From: Pirellulaceae bacterium
Lineage (GTDB): Bacteria; Planctomycetota; Planctomycetia; Pirellulales; Pirellulaceae
NCBI GenBank assembly: GCA_013002105.1
Contig: JABDKS010000035.1
Location: 1-23,520 of the forward strand
Direction: 5' to 3'
DNA length: 23,520 bases
Part shown: piece after piece, positions 9,721 to 17,343 of the stretch
Position numbering within the stretch: position 1 is the first letter of the stretch
Layout: each line of letters opens with the position of its first letter
Made by a program: the position numbers and the translations under genes
The notes under the pieces: generated by a model
Seen by the model: the letters and a program-made list of their open reading frames with translations, nothing else
Databases searched by the model: none
Told to the model about the DNA's origin: nothing

Positions 9721-9727
9721 AAGGAAG
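9721..9727 (+). promoter_or_regulatory. Ribosome binding site of the sirtuin gene
   Basis: AAGGAAG lies 5 bases before the ATG at 9733. This places the start at MKVLVLTGAG rather than at an in-frame upstream codon, and it matches the compact N-terminus of CobB-type sirtuins. Confidence 0.6.
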
Positions 9728-9732
9728 TGGCA

Positions 9733-10422
9733 ATGAAAGTCTTGGTGCTAACGGGCGCCGGTATCTCGGCAGAATCCGGTATCCCGACGTTTCGCGGGGC
9801 AGACGGGCTTTGGGAAGGACATCGCGTCGAAGAAGTGGCGACGCCAGAAGCGTTTGAGCGTGACCCCGCGTTAGTTCATACCTTTTACAACGGCCGCAGG
9901 CGGGCATTGTTAAGCGATACCATTGAGCCCAACCCTGCACACCTTGCATTAGCGGAATTCGAACGGCGACACGATGATGAATTCTTGCTGGTGACACAGA
10001 ACATCGACGATTTGCACCAGCGGGCCGGTAGCCGAAATATCTTGGCAATGCATGGACAACTGCTGAAAGCCCGCTGCTGCGAAAGTGGCGAATTGCTTGA
10101 TTGGCGAGAAGACCTGTCCCCGGAAACCGTTCATCCAAACGACCCGACGCGGGTCGGCACGCTCAGGCCCCACGTGGTCTGGTTTGGTGAACTACCGATC
10201 GGATTGGAACAGATCGATGCTGCCGCGCGACAAGCGGACCTATTCGTCGCGATCGGAACATCGGCACTGGTGTACCCAGCAGCCGGGATCGTCCAGGCGA
10301 CGCGTCCCGATTGTCGACGCGTTGAAATCAATTTGGATGCAACGCCACAGTCGGATGCATTTGACGACGCGATACGCGGCAAAGCATCCGAGGAAGTACC
10401 GAAATTTTTTGCTGCGTTGTAG
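9733..10422 (+). CDS. cobB: CobB-like NAD-dependent protein deacylase (class III sirtuin)
   Basis: This 229-residue sirtuin removes acyl groups from protein lysines using NAD+ in the cytoplasm. NAD-binding motifs are GAGISAESGIPTFRG (8-22) and TQNIDDLHQRAG (88-99); His107 in MHG is the catalytic base. Tyr52 and Arg55 in YNGR match the YxxR pair that gives class III sirtuins (SIRT5, E. coli CobB) activity on succinyl- and malonyl-lysine. The sequence follows E. coli CobB closely as I remember it, including LRPHVVWFGE at 144-153. The zinc module is odd: Cys114-Cys115 remain, but the second cysteine group, KCHCC in E. coli CobB, is replaced by residues without cysteine around 132-143, so structural zinc may not bind. 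The N-terminal ATG is fixed by an AAGGAAG site. It ends before the convergent lipoprotein gene. Confidence 0.93.
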   Translation: MKVLVLTGAGISAESGIPTFRGADGLWEGHRVEEVATPEAFERDPALVHTFYNGRRRALLSDTIEPNPAHLALAEFERRHDDEFLLVTQNIDDLHQRAGSRNILAMHGQLLKARCCESGELLDWREDLSPETVHPNDPTRVGTLRPHVVWFGELPIGLEQIDAAARQADLFVAIGTSALVYPAAGIVQATRPDCRRVEINLDATPQSDAFDDAIRGKASEEVPKFFAAL

Positions 10423-10508
10423 TCCGTGGCCGCGTCGATCACCAATGCGTCTGACCCCCGCAAGTTCTAAGACCGTCTTGAGATTCCGAGTACGCCAATG
10501 TAGCCAAT

Positions 10509-10560
10509 GTAGGTCAGGACCTGTCCTGGCTCACGGTTGCCAGGACAGGTCCTGGCCTAC
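10509..10560. repeat. REP-like long hairpin (22-bp arms, 8-base loop)
   Basis: The left arm is 10509-10530 and the right arm 10539-10560, separated by TCACGGTT. The arms pair over all 22 positions apart from one T/G pair, which would be a wobble in RNA. Each arm contains CAGGAC-CT-GTCCTG or its complement, which is itself an inverted repeat, so the element is a nested palindrome and can fold in more than one way. It sits between the convergent sirtuin and lipoprotein genes, where it could stop transcription from both sides or protect 3' ends, but no T-run follows on either strand. It resembles bacterial REP/REPIN elements. I see no other copy in the window. Confidence 0.8.
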
Positions 10561-10615
10561 AGCTAAGAGCACGACTCCAATGCAACACTGACAGCACACT
10601 CGTGCCGACAGTCTC

Positions 10616-11320
10616 TCAGTACCCAATCGAACGACCACTCCCGGTCGCGACGCGAGGTCGTGGGTTAAAAATTTTGCGTGTTCGCTCGGGCTGATAGGGC
10701 TGACGCGTTTGATGCGTGCTGATAATGCCTTCCTGTGCAGGTGTCGGAAGTTCACCAATGATGTAATCGCCCTGGTCAATAAATTCGGTCGTCCCGTTGT
10801 CGTACAGCATCGTGCTGGATTCGTCCGAATCGCAGCAGCCCGCTGTGCACGGAGACATCCCACAAGACGGCTCGATCACCTCGACTCCGCAACTGCACTC
10901 GCCACCACCACAAATCCCACTATCGCAGGCTCCGCTGTCACAGGCGCCACCGGCACAGCCGAGTCCGCCAAGAAGTCTTCGACGAGGCGTCACACAAATC
11001 GGTCCGGCACAATCGCCACAGTCATCGCCGCAACGATAGCCCCAGAGACTCCAGATACCCTCGAACATGGGTCGACACTTGCCGCACGATTGACCGTTGT
11101 AGTTTCCGCAGGTGTCGCAAGGGTCGACGCAATCAGCTGGATGGTTCAACCAGGGATCGACGTACAGTTCCCCACACCCAGTACAGGCGCTGTCATTGGA
11201 TGCGACGCAGGGCCCACAGCAACCGCCCAGCGGACCATGAGCCATCGGGCCCACACATCCAGAAAACGCAATGACTGCGAGCGAGACAATACCGAGTGAA
11301 AATGAACGAGCCGTCGACAT
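10616..11320 (-). CDS. Cysteine-rich lipoprotein of unknown function
   Basis: I do not recognise this 234-residue protein as a named family. The ATG at 11320 gives an N-terminal signal (MSTARSFSLGIVSLAVIAFSGC) with a lipobox-like end at Cys22, so it is probably an exported lipoprotein. Between residues 22 and about 190 there are some 25 cysteines, mostly in CxxC, CGxC and GGxC contexts, with a short repeat GACDSGACDSG. The C-terminal 60 residues lack cysteine and are polar and basic (RTRKIFNPRPR). The pattern suggests many disulfides or metal binding, but no known motif spacing fits. An open frame extends 21 codons further upstream, which would bury the signal peptide. It lies downstream of hemW on the same strand but 281 bases away, so it probably has its own promoter. 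Confidence 0.75.
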   Translation of the reverse strand: MSTARSFSLGIVSLAVIAFSGCVGPMAHGPLGGCCGPCVASNDSACTGCGELYVDPWLNHPADCVDPCDTCGNYNGQSCGKCRPMFEGIWSLWGYRCGDDCGDCAGPICVTPRRRLLGGLGCAGGACDSGACDSGICGGGECSCGVEVIEPSCGMSPCTAGCCDSDESSTMLYDNGTTEFIDQGDYIIGELPTPAQEGIISTHQTRQPYQPERTRKIFNPRPRVATGSGRSIGY

Positions 11321-11601
11321 AATCGAGTTCCAAAGAGACCAAAGATTGGTAATCAAAGTCTCTATCGACAACGTGACCGGCAAAATTGATATTTTCTACC
11401 CAACCCGAACAACTTCACATCCGCCCGACGACGCAAATGCTAGCTTAATACGTGACGAAAGCCGGCGTCGCAACGCGACGACAGGCGACAGCCCAACTTG
11501 GCATCCGGGGCTATCGAACGCCATCGCTTCACAAACTGAACGCGAACATCGCTCACTGCTCACTGCTCACTGCCAACGGCCAACTGCCTACCGCTCATTG
11601 C
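11321..11601. other. 281-base intergenic region between hemW and the lipoprotein gene
   Basis: No credible gene is seen here. It holds a 6-bp perfect hairpin with a 3-base loop (CGTCGC-AAC-GCGACG, 11466-11480) without a T-run, and three exact copies of the 7-mer GCTCACT at 11551-11571. The promoter of the Cys-rich lipoprotein should lie in the part next to 11320, but no good -10/-35 pair could be picked by eye. Confidence 0.5.
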
Positions 11602-12759
11602 TCAAAGAAAAACAGCGGCCACGGTGTCTGCAAAGAGGACTCCCCGCTTTGTCAAACAGAGTCGATCGCCCGCTTGTTCAACGAGACCATTCTCGATGGA
11701 CCGCTCGATCGCGGCTCCGCACGCGCAGGCCAGATCGACACCCGTCTCCCTGCTCAGTCGGTCGAGGTCGATTCCATCCATCATGCGGATTCCAAAGGCT
11801 GCACGTTCACGAGCGTATTGCATCGGCGTGATCGGTTCCTGCTCCGCGATCGGACTTTGATCGTTTTCAAGTCGTCGTAGGTAAGTGGTCGCGCTGCGAT
11901 GGTTCACCTTTCGCGAGCCGCCGGCGAAACTCGCCGCGCCCGGACCCGCGGCGTACCAACCACGACCTAGCCAATACGCGACATTGTGCTGGCAACGAAA
12001 ATCGGCCTGCGAGAAATTAGACACTTCATACTGTTCCATTCCGGCGTTTGTGGTCCATTGGCGTATCAAGTCGTACATTTCGACTTCGATTTGCTCTGCT
12101 GGTCCACTCAATTCGCCACGACGCTGCCGGCTCCAAAACGCCGTTCCTTTCTCGAACGTCAGTGCGTACGTCGACAAATGCTTGATCGGTAATGACAAGG
12201 CGGTTTGCAAATCGTCGTGCCACACAGCCAGCGTTTCACCGGGAGCGGCAAAAATGAGATCGATCGACAAATTGGCGATCCGCTGTGCGGTCCGCTGAAT
12301 CGTTTCTTGGGCCGAATCGCCCGAATGCCCACGTTCGAGCATCGCTAACTTGTCCGTGTTGAATGACTGAACACCGAGACTCAGGCGGTTCACGCCGTGC
12401 GAGGCGAGCAGGTCGAGTTTTTCGTCGTCGATATCTTCCGGATTCGCTTCGACACTCCATTCGACATTCGAATCCAGATCGAATCGATGGGCCACGATCT
12501 TGAGCAGACGTTCGAGTTGCTCTGGCGACAGGTGTGTCGGCGTGCCACCGCCGATAAAGAGTGTCTTGATGGCTGGTGAGTCGAGCGTCGCAAGTTCGCG
12601 GTCAATCGCCGCGAGGAACCGATCGGCCAGTTCGTCACGACCGGCGACGACGCTAAAGTTGCAATAACCGCAGCGGTGCCGACAAAACGGTACGTGAAGA
12701 TAGGCAGAGGTTGGAACGGGCCAACCGCCCGGTGGCGTCGCGAGAGCAGATTCGTTCAT
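11602..12759 (-). CDS. hemW: HemW-like radical SAM heme chaperone (coproporphyrinogen oxidase-like)
   Basis: This 385-residue protein belongs to the HemN/HemW branch of radical SAM proteins. Cys26, Cys30 and Cys33 in CRHRCGYC form the CxxxCxxC site for the 4Fe-4S cluster that binds S-adenosylmethionine, and IGGGTPTHL (about 69-77) is the glycine-rich SAM loop. The early position of the cysteine motif and the length are usual for HemW, which binds heme and delivers it to respiratory membrane proteins, rather than for true oxygen-independent coproporphyrinogen oxidase HemN, which is longer. The C-terminal HemN-type domain (about 310-385, with ERAAFGIRMMDGIDL) is complete. It starts at ATG 12759, 61 bases after the RNase Z-like gene, so the two may be one transcript. 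The difference between HemW and HemN function is inferred from layout only. Confidence 0.88.
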   Translation of the reverse strand: MNESALATPPGGWPVPTSAYLHVPFCRHRCGYCNFSVVAGRDELADRFLAAIDRELATLDSPAIKTLFIGGGTPTHLSPEQLERLLKIVAHRFDLDSNVEWSVEANPEDIDDEKLDLLASHGVNRLSLGVQSFNTDKLAMLERGHSGDSAQETIQRTAQRIANLSIDLIFAAPGETLAVWHDDLQTALSLPIKHLSTYALTFEKGTAFWSRQRRGELSGPAEQIEVEMYDLIRQWTTNAGMEQYEVSNFSQADFRCQHNVAYWLGRGWYAAGPGAASFAGGSRKVNHRSATTYLRRLENDQSPIAEQEPITPMQYARERAAFGIRMMDGIDLDRLSRETGVDLACACGAAIERSIENGLVEQAGDRLCLTKRGVLFADTVAAVFL

Positions 12760-12820
12760 AGCGGGGGTCGCGACGGCGTGAATTGCAGAGTGTGCGGCAA
12801 CCGAAGCGGTTAGCCTGACG

Positions 12821-13660
12821 TTATAGCCAGAGTTTTAATTTACCGCCCAGCATTCCCGGCAGCGTTTTCTTCACGAGTCGTTCAACTTGCGCATCGTTGT
12901 AGCGCGTACTCAGGTGTCCGGCGATGATCAATTCGTTTTGAAACCGGTCTGCACGACTCTTGTAGTCGTCGATGTGCATGTGCCCATGCTTGTGAATCTT
13001 ATCTTTACGATGTTCCGGTGCCACGAACGTCATTTCCGCAATCAATACTTTGGACTCGAAAAACACCGGGTTGTCATCCAAACCGGGCGGTGACGTGTCG
13101 CCGGTGTAGGCGATGATCGGCACGCGCACTTCATTCGTGACTTCCTTGCCTGTCGCCTTGAGCTCGCGAATTTCCGGACCTGCCAGACCCATATACTCCG
13201 GTTTGAGTTTGTGGCGTCGTTGATGGACGACGAAGCCGACCGAGTCGATGGTGTGTCGCGTCTTCAGCGCGGTGACAACGTATTCACGTCCCATTTTGAT
13301 TTCGTCGCCGGGCAGCAGACCGACCAATTCACACGGCATCGCGCCGCGATCCAGTTTGCGGAATTGTTGTAGCATGTCCCAAGCCGCGTCGACGGCCGAA
13401 TCGGGCAGATAGATGACCGGGGGATCCATCTTCATCATTCGACGCCGCGACACATAAGCCGGCAGTGCCGCGATATGGTCCAGATGCGCGTGCGAGATAA
13501 ACATCGTCGCGGTACCCATGAAGTCCCACGGTTGGACACCCACATCGAACAAGATTTTCAGTTCGTTGATGCGCCAACAAGTTTGCACGGCCGCGCGCGA
13601 ATAACCTTCGATGGTCAAACCATCGTGATGGTGCGTGATCAGGGGGACGTTTTCGACCAT
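12821..13660 (-). CDS. Ribonuclease Z-like metallo-beta-lactamase-fold hydrolase
   Basis: This 279-residue protein has the metallo-beta-lactamase fold. SHAHLDH (56-62) gives the HxHxDH zinc motif with His57, His59, Asp61 and His62. Further ligands are the Asp in YTGDTSPPG and the His in GHLSTRY near the C-terminus. The HxSxRY pattern is what RNase Z proteins show, so tRNA 3' processing is the best guess, though generic hydrolase activity is possible. ATG 13660 is chosen over a TTG seven codons earlier because family similarity begins just after it (LTIEGYSRAAVQTCWRI). No clear ribosome binding site is seen. It lies between scpA and hemW, all on the minus strand, with 148 and 61 bases between them. 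Confidence 0.82.
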   Translation of the reverse strand: MVENVPLITHHHDGLTIEGYSRAAVQTCWRINELKILFDVGVQPWDFMGTATMFISHAHLDHIAALPAYVSRRRMMKMDPPVIYLPDSAVDAAWDMLQQFRKLDRGAMPCELVGLLPGDEIKMGREYVVTALKTRHTIDSVGFVVHQRRHKLKPEYMGLAGPEIRELKATGKEVTNEVRVPIIAYTGDTSPPGLDDNPVFFESKVLIAEMTFVAPEHRKDKIHKHGHMHIDDYKSRADRFQNELIIAGHLSTRYNDAQVERLVKKTLPGMLGGKLKLWL

Positions 13661-13684
13661 CGATGAATAAACCGCGAGCAAACT

Positions 13685-13700
13685 GTTTCCGTATGGAAAC
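13685..13700. promoter_or_regulatory. Small inverted repeat upstream of the RNase Z-like gene
   Basis: GTTTCC-GTAT-GGAAAC is a perfect 6-bp inverted repeat with a 4-base centre, 24 bases upstream of the ATG on the minus strand. It could be an operator or a 5' leader hairpin. It is short, so chance occurrence is a serious alternative. Confidence 0.25.
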
Positions 13701-13808
13701 GATATCGCGCAGGCGGGATCAGAAGTAGGTGTCGCAGTCGTTGGATGCTGCGTTGGCAGGTGACGAACGCATGTCCTGCCGCGGAAGTCGAGTCGGCCGA
13801 ATCGATTA

Positions 13809-14612
13809 TCAGCGGGGCCGGCCCGGCATGTTCACGGCATCGAATTCCTCGGCGCCGTAATTGTCAATTTCATTGACATCCAATTTGTCGCTGTAGTTCG
13901 CGGTACGGACGACAACAATGTCGCCATGCTCATCTTGCTCGACGGCCGCGCCATGGTGTCGACTTAGTTCCAAAGTCGCCAGGAACCAACCGATTAGCGA
14001 CGATTTGTGAATGCCACCGTCCAACAGGTCGGTCAAGGCGATCCGATCGTGATCGGCCAACCGATCATGGATTCGTTGCATGTAAACGTGGATTGGAGTG
14101 TCGTCATAGACGACTTCTGTCTGTGGCGGCCCGGCCGCCTCGCGCATGATCCGCCCAAACGCACTGACCAAATCCCAGATCTCCAGGTCGACGATCGGCT
14201 GGTCACCCGGATCGATACGCCGCTTTGGCAAATCGTCGGACATTCGCTCGTAACGCTGCTGCCACCGGGTCCCCATTTCGTCCAATACAGCAGCGGCATC
14301 GCGAATTTCTTTGTACTGCAGTAGCCGCTGAACCAACTCGCTCTGTGGGTCGTCGATTTGTTCTTCGTCAGCGTCGTCTTCCAGCTTGGGCAGCACCGCT
14401 TGACTCTTCATCTCAACCAAAATGCTTGCCATTTCGATAAAGTCGCCCACATCGGCCAGGTCTAACTCTTTGAGAATTTCCAGGTACTCCAGGTACTGGT
14501 CGACAACCGTAGCGAGAGCCGTTTCGACCAAGCTGACTTCCTGGCGTCGAACCAGGTAGAGCAGCAGGTCAATTGGCCCGCGGTAGATCGGCAAGTCGAT
14601 TCGGAATCCCAT
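13809..14612 (-). CDS. scpA: Segregation and condensation protein A (ScpA kleisin)
   Basis: This 267-residue protein is the kleisin of the SMC-ScpAB complex, which links SMC heads and helps compact and segregate the chromosome. The N-terminal signature is clear: FRIDLPIYRGPIDLLLYLV (from residue 3), followed by a helical region with YLEYLEILKELDLADVGDFIEMASILVEMKS, cut here into its parts: the helix pair typical of the SMC-neck binding domain. An acidic linker (EDDADEEQ) follows, and the C-terminal winged-helix part is at about 190-245. ATG 14612 is chosen because the conserved fold starts at once; an ATG 14 codons upstream at 14654 is possible. It is divergent from ilvH. The partner genes scpB and smc are not in the window. 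Confidence 0.9.
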   Translation of the reverse strand: MGFRIDLPIYRGPIDLLLYLVRRQEVSLVETALATVVDQYLEYLEILKELDLADVGDFIEMASILVEMKSQAVLPKLEDDADEEQIDDPQSELVQRLLQYKEIRDAAAVLDEMGTRWQQRYERMSDDLPKRRIDPGDQPIVDLEIWDLVSAFGRIMREAAGPPQTEVVYDDTPIHVYMQRIHDRLADHDRIALTDLLDGGIHKSSLIGWFLATLELSRHHGAAVEQDEHGDIVVVRTANYSDKLDVNEIDNYGAEEFDAVNMPGRPR

Positions 14613-14794
14613 GATGAACTTTTTGGCGTCTCTGGGTCTCTGTGTCGATGGCAAAGAGCCACCATGTGTGCTTTTTAGGGGAGAATCCCCGTTGTCGTAA
14701 ATCCCGGCCCTTGCTGTATTTGGGCCTCAAAATTATCATCGTTCGCTTCGATTCAGCCTCCAACCCCCTTTTTGACACTTCTTGGCCAAACCTG
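14613..14794. promoter_or_regulatory. Divergent promoter region between scpA and ilvH with a leader hairpin
   Basis: This 182-base region must hold the start signals for both genes. GGGGA-GAA-TCCCC at 14678-14690 is a perfect 5-bp hairpin, and a weaker GGCCC...GGGCC pairing follows at about 14706-14728. Their place in the ilvH leader would fit attenuation, but no run of branched-chain codons in a leader peptide and no T-box sequence was found. Promoter hexamers could not be assigned with confidence. Confidence 0.3.
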
Positions 14795-15334
14795 ATGCCT
14801 CACGCCAACCAGCGACACGTTCTTTCGGCCCTCGTACAGAACGTGCCCGGAGTGCTCGCCCATATTTCTGGGATGCTTGCCTCGCGTGGCTTTAACATTG
14901 ACTCGCTCGCGGTCGGAGAGACCGAAAATCCCGCTCTTTCGCGAATGACTTTTGTGGTGGTCGGCGATGATCGCGTACTGGAACAGGTCGGCAAGCAGTT
15001 GGAAAAAATCGTCACGGTGGTCCAGGTCCTGGACGTCAGCAGCCGCGATTTTGTCGAACGCGATCTATTGTTGCTCAAAGTGACTGCTCCTCCGGGGGGC
15101 CGTCGAGCCGAGATTCGTGAGTTGGTCGACATATTCCGCGGCCAGATCGTGGACGTCGGCCCCGAACAGGTGATGATCGAAATCAGTGGTCGCGAAAACA
15201 AGGTCCAAGCATTCATCGAACGCGTGCGACCCTATGGGATCACCGAACTTGTCCGCACCGGACGAATTGCCATGGTGCGTAGCGAAAGCGTGCCCGCGGC
15301 TGATTCGGCACTGACCAAAGCCGCGTCGGCATAA
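14795..15334 (+). CDS. ilvH: Acetolactate synthase regulatory (small) subunit
   Basis: This 179-residue protein is the regulatory subunit of acetohydroxyacid synthase, the first enzyme of valine, leucine and isoleucine synthesis. It binds valine for feedback control and activates the catalytic subunit IlvB. The N-terminal ACT domain is clear (HVLSALVQNVPGVLAHISG, then ASRGFNIDSLAVGETE), and the C-terminal domain holds RRAEIRELVDIFRGQIVDV. The length is normal for the family. ATG 14795 is chosen because ACT homology begins within eight residues; the frame is open 51 codons further upstream, without similarity. The catalytic subunit gene ilvB is not next to it, which differs from the usual ilvBH pair. 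ilvC follows after 117 bases on the same strand. Confidence 0.93.
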   Translation: MPHANQRHVLSALVQNVPGVLAHISGMLASRGFNIDSLAVGETENPALSRMTFVVVGDDRVLEQVGKQLEKIVTVVQVLDVSSRDFVERDLLLLKVTAPPGGRRAEIRELVDIFRGQIVDVGPEQVMIEISGRENKVQAFIERVRPYGITELVRTGRIAMVRSESVPAADSALTKAASA

Positions 15335-15451
15335 TCGACGTCGCGCGCCTTGTGCCCAAGCACTCTTGCATTGGCTCCCACTCCCGTTCCGGCCGACCGT
15401 CGGACCGACACAGTACAAACACATCCTTTTTACACACGAAAGACGACGTTC

Positions 15452-16456
15452 ATGGCTGCCACGATTTATTACGAGAATGATGCCGACCTGTCGCACTTGA
15501 AAGGCAAGAAGGTCGCAATTCTCGGCTACGGTTCGCAGGGCCACGCCCAAGCACAAAATTTAAAGGACAGTGGCTGCGATGTTGTGATCGGCCAACGTCC
15601 CGGTTCGGCAAACTATGATCTGGCCAAATCCCATGGGTTTGATCCGATGCCGCTTGACGATGCCACCAAGGCTGCCGACGTCATCAATATCTTGCTGCCC
15701 GACGAAGTTCAGGGAGACATCTATCGCGCACACATTCGCGACAATCTCTCTCCTGGCAACATCTTGATGTGCAGCCACGGATTCAACATTCACTTCGGTC
15801 AGATCGATCCGCCCGAAGGCATCGACACACTTCTGGTTGCCCCCAAAGGCCCCGGCCACTTGGTGCGAAGTGAGTACGAGAAAGGCGGGGGCGTTCCCTG
15901 CTTGATCGCGATGGGCGACGGCGCCGCAGAGTCGACCAAGCAAATCGGACTGGCCTACGCAAAAGGAATCGGTGGTACACGCGGTGGTGTGATCGAAACG
16001 TCATTTGCCGAAGAAACCGAGACTGATTTGTTCGGTGAACAGGTCGTGTTGTGCGGCGGTGTCAGCGAACTGGTCAAAGCCGGTTTTGAGACATTGGTCG
16101 AAGCAGGCTATCAACCTGAAATGGCTTACTTTGAATGCATGCACGAGCTGAAACTGATCGTTGACCTGCTTTACGAGGGCGGGTTGAGCTACATGCGATA
16201 CAGCATCAGCAACACGGCGGAGTATGGTGACTACGTCAGCGGTCCACGCATCATTACTGACGAGACCAAGGCCGAGATGAAAAAGATCTTGGAAGAAATT
16301 CAGTGCGGTAAGTTTGCCCGCAACTGGATCGGCGAAAACCGCGCCGGAGCGGCCTTCTTCAAAGCGACCCGCCGTCGCGAACGTGATCATGGTGTCGAAC
16401 AAATCGGCCGTAGCCTGCGAAAAATGATGACCTGGATTGACGAAAAAGAAGTTTAA
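15452..16456 (+). CDS. ilvC: Ketol-acid reductoisomerase (NADP+), class I
   Basis: This 334-residue enzyme carries out the second step of branched-chain amino acid synthesis, converting acetolactate to dihydroxyisovalerate with Mg2+ and NADPH. The N-terminal Rossmann loop is [13 protein letters not shown] (about residues 25-37). The acidic Mg2+ ligands lie in the knotted C-terminal domain, in [12 protein letters not shown] and in [17 protein letters not shown]. The length of about 330 fits the short class I form. ATG 15452 is chosen because the typical N-terminus ([21 protein letters not shown]) begins there, though the frame is open 34 codons upstream. It follows ilvH and is closed by the terminator at 16494, so the two probably form a short operon. 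Confidence 0.96.
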   Translation: MAATIYYENDADLSHLKGKKVAILGYGSQGHAQAQNLKDSGCDVVIGQRPGSANYDLAKSHGFDPMPLDDATKAADVINILLPDEVQGDIYRAHIRDNLSPGNILMCSHGFNIHFGQIDPPEGIDTLLVAPKGPGHLVRSEYEKGGGVPCLIAMGDGAAESTKQIGLAYAKGIGGTRGGVIETSFAEETETDLFGEQVVLCGGVSELVKAGFETLVEAGYQPEMAYFECMHELKLIVDLLYEGGLSYMRYSISNTAEYGDYVSGPRIITDETKAEMKKILEEIQCGKFARNWIGENRAGAAFFKATRRRERDHGVEQIGRSLRKMMTWIDEKEV

Positions 16457-16493
16457 GCGTCACGGTGGCATAAACCGCAAAAGACAAATTCTG

Positions 16494-16526
16494 ATAGCCT
16501 GGGAATCCTCCCGGGCTATTTTTTTT
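16494..16526 (+). terminator. Rho-independent terminator after ilvC
   Basis: An 11-bp stem (ATAGCCTGGGA at 16494-16504 paired with TCCCGGGCTAT at 16509-16519, one G-T wobble) encloses the 4-base loop ATCC and runs into eight T residues (16519-16526). This is a textbook intrinsic terminator for the ilvH-ilvC transcript. The next gene starts 20 bases later. Confidence 0.93.
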
Positions 16527-16545
16527 GACGCTAGGAATCAACGCA

Positions 16546-17175
16546 ATGTCTGACGCTCGCGTGAGAGTACCAAACGTCACCCAACTGACTCAGTTGCAGA
16601 TCGATCATGTTGACCGCTGGCACCAAGCCGGCGACAACGTCGACGCGACTGATGTCGCTGACGATGACTTCCAGCATTTAGTTTGCCAACAGCACGCGTT
16701 TAATTACTTGTTGTGGCACGAAGAAGACAAAGCACGCAGCCCGACCGCAACCGACCAACAGATCGCCGAGGTTAAACGCCGAATTGATCAACTGAATCAA
16801 CAGCGCAACGACACGATCGAAAAAATCGACGATGCCCTGGCGGTCAAACTGGCTGCTGGTGAGATAAAATGCCAGGACGACGCGACCATCAACACGGAAA
16901 CACCCGGCAGTGCGATCGACCGACTATCGATCATGGCGTTGCGGTTGTACCACTATCGCGAACAATTCGATCGCGACGACGTGGACCAAACACACCGAGA
17001 AACCGTTTTGCGACGGATCGATCTTTGTCAGCAGCAACACGCCGATCTGTCCTGTTCCTTGCAAGAATTGTTGAACGATCTTTTTGCCGGTCGCAAAATT
17101 CACAAAACGTACCGGCAAATGAAAATGTACAACGATCCGTCACTAAATCCGGCCATTTACAACCGCGACGCGTAA
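16546..17175 (+). CDS. DUF4254 family protein
   Basis: This 209-residue cytoplasmic protein matches the DUF4254 pattern as I know it: the LLWHEEDKAR block (about 56-65), then a helix with KRRIDQLNQQRNDTIEKID (about 76-94), and a second conserved part with DRLSIMALRLYHYREQ. It is mostly alpha-helical and charged, with no signal peptide or membrane segment. Its function is not known to me; in other genomes such proteins can lie near surface-sugar genes, but nothing here supports that. The ATG at 16546 has TAGGAA 8 bases upstream. An in-frame TTG at 16525 lies inside the terminator T-run and is rejected. It follows the ilvC terminator and is therefore probably transcribed on its own. Confidence 0.78.
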   Translation: MSDARVRVPNVTQLTQLQIDHVDRWHQAGDNVDATDVADDDFQHLVCQQHAFNYLLWHEEDKARSPTATDQQIAEVKRRIDQLNQQRNDTIEKIDDALAVKLAAGEIKCQDDATINTETPGSAIDRLSIMALRLYHYREQFDRDDVDQTHRETVLRRIDLCQQQHADLSCSLQELLNDLFAGRKIHKTYRQMKMYNDPSLNPAIYNRDA

Positions 17176-17343
17176 TTGGCGACAATCGACTCTTGTGAAA
17201 TTCTGCTGCAGCGAACCGCCCAATCCGACATAATACAGTCGTCATTTTCCGTCAGACGCCCGTCATTGCCCGGAACACCGATCGAGGCAACCTGGGTAAT
17301 CGAAGACCTCGCTAAATTGTCACCCACTTTCCGAGAACGCCTG

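Noticed and set aside
10509..10560. Ordinary Rho-independent terminator
   Set aside because: The stem is strong, but no T-run follows on either strand and the nested symmetry fits a REP-like element better. Some role in 3' end formation is still possible.
11551..11573. Three copies of GCTCACT as a regulatory iteron
   Set aside because: Only three copies of a 7-mer in a non-coding stretch with no other origin or operator features; chance or simple slippage is enough to explain it.
17176..17178. TTG immediately after the DUF4254 stop as start of the secreted protein
   Set aside because: It would place 56 residues in front of a clear signal peptide; the GTG at 17344 is more sensible.
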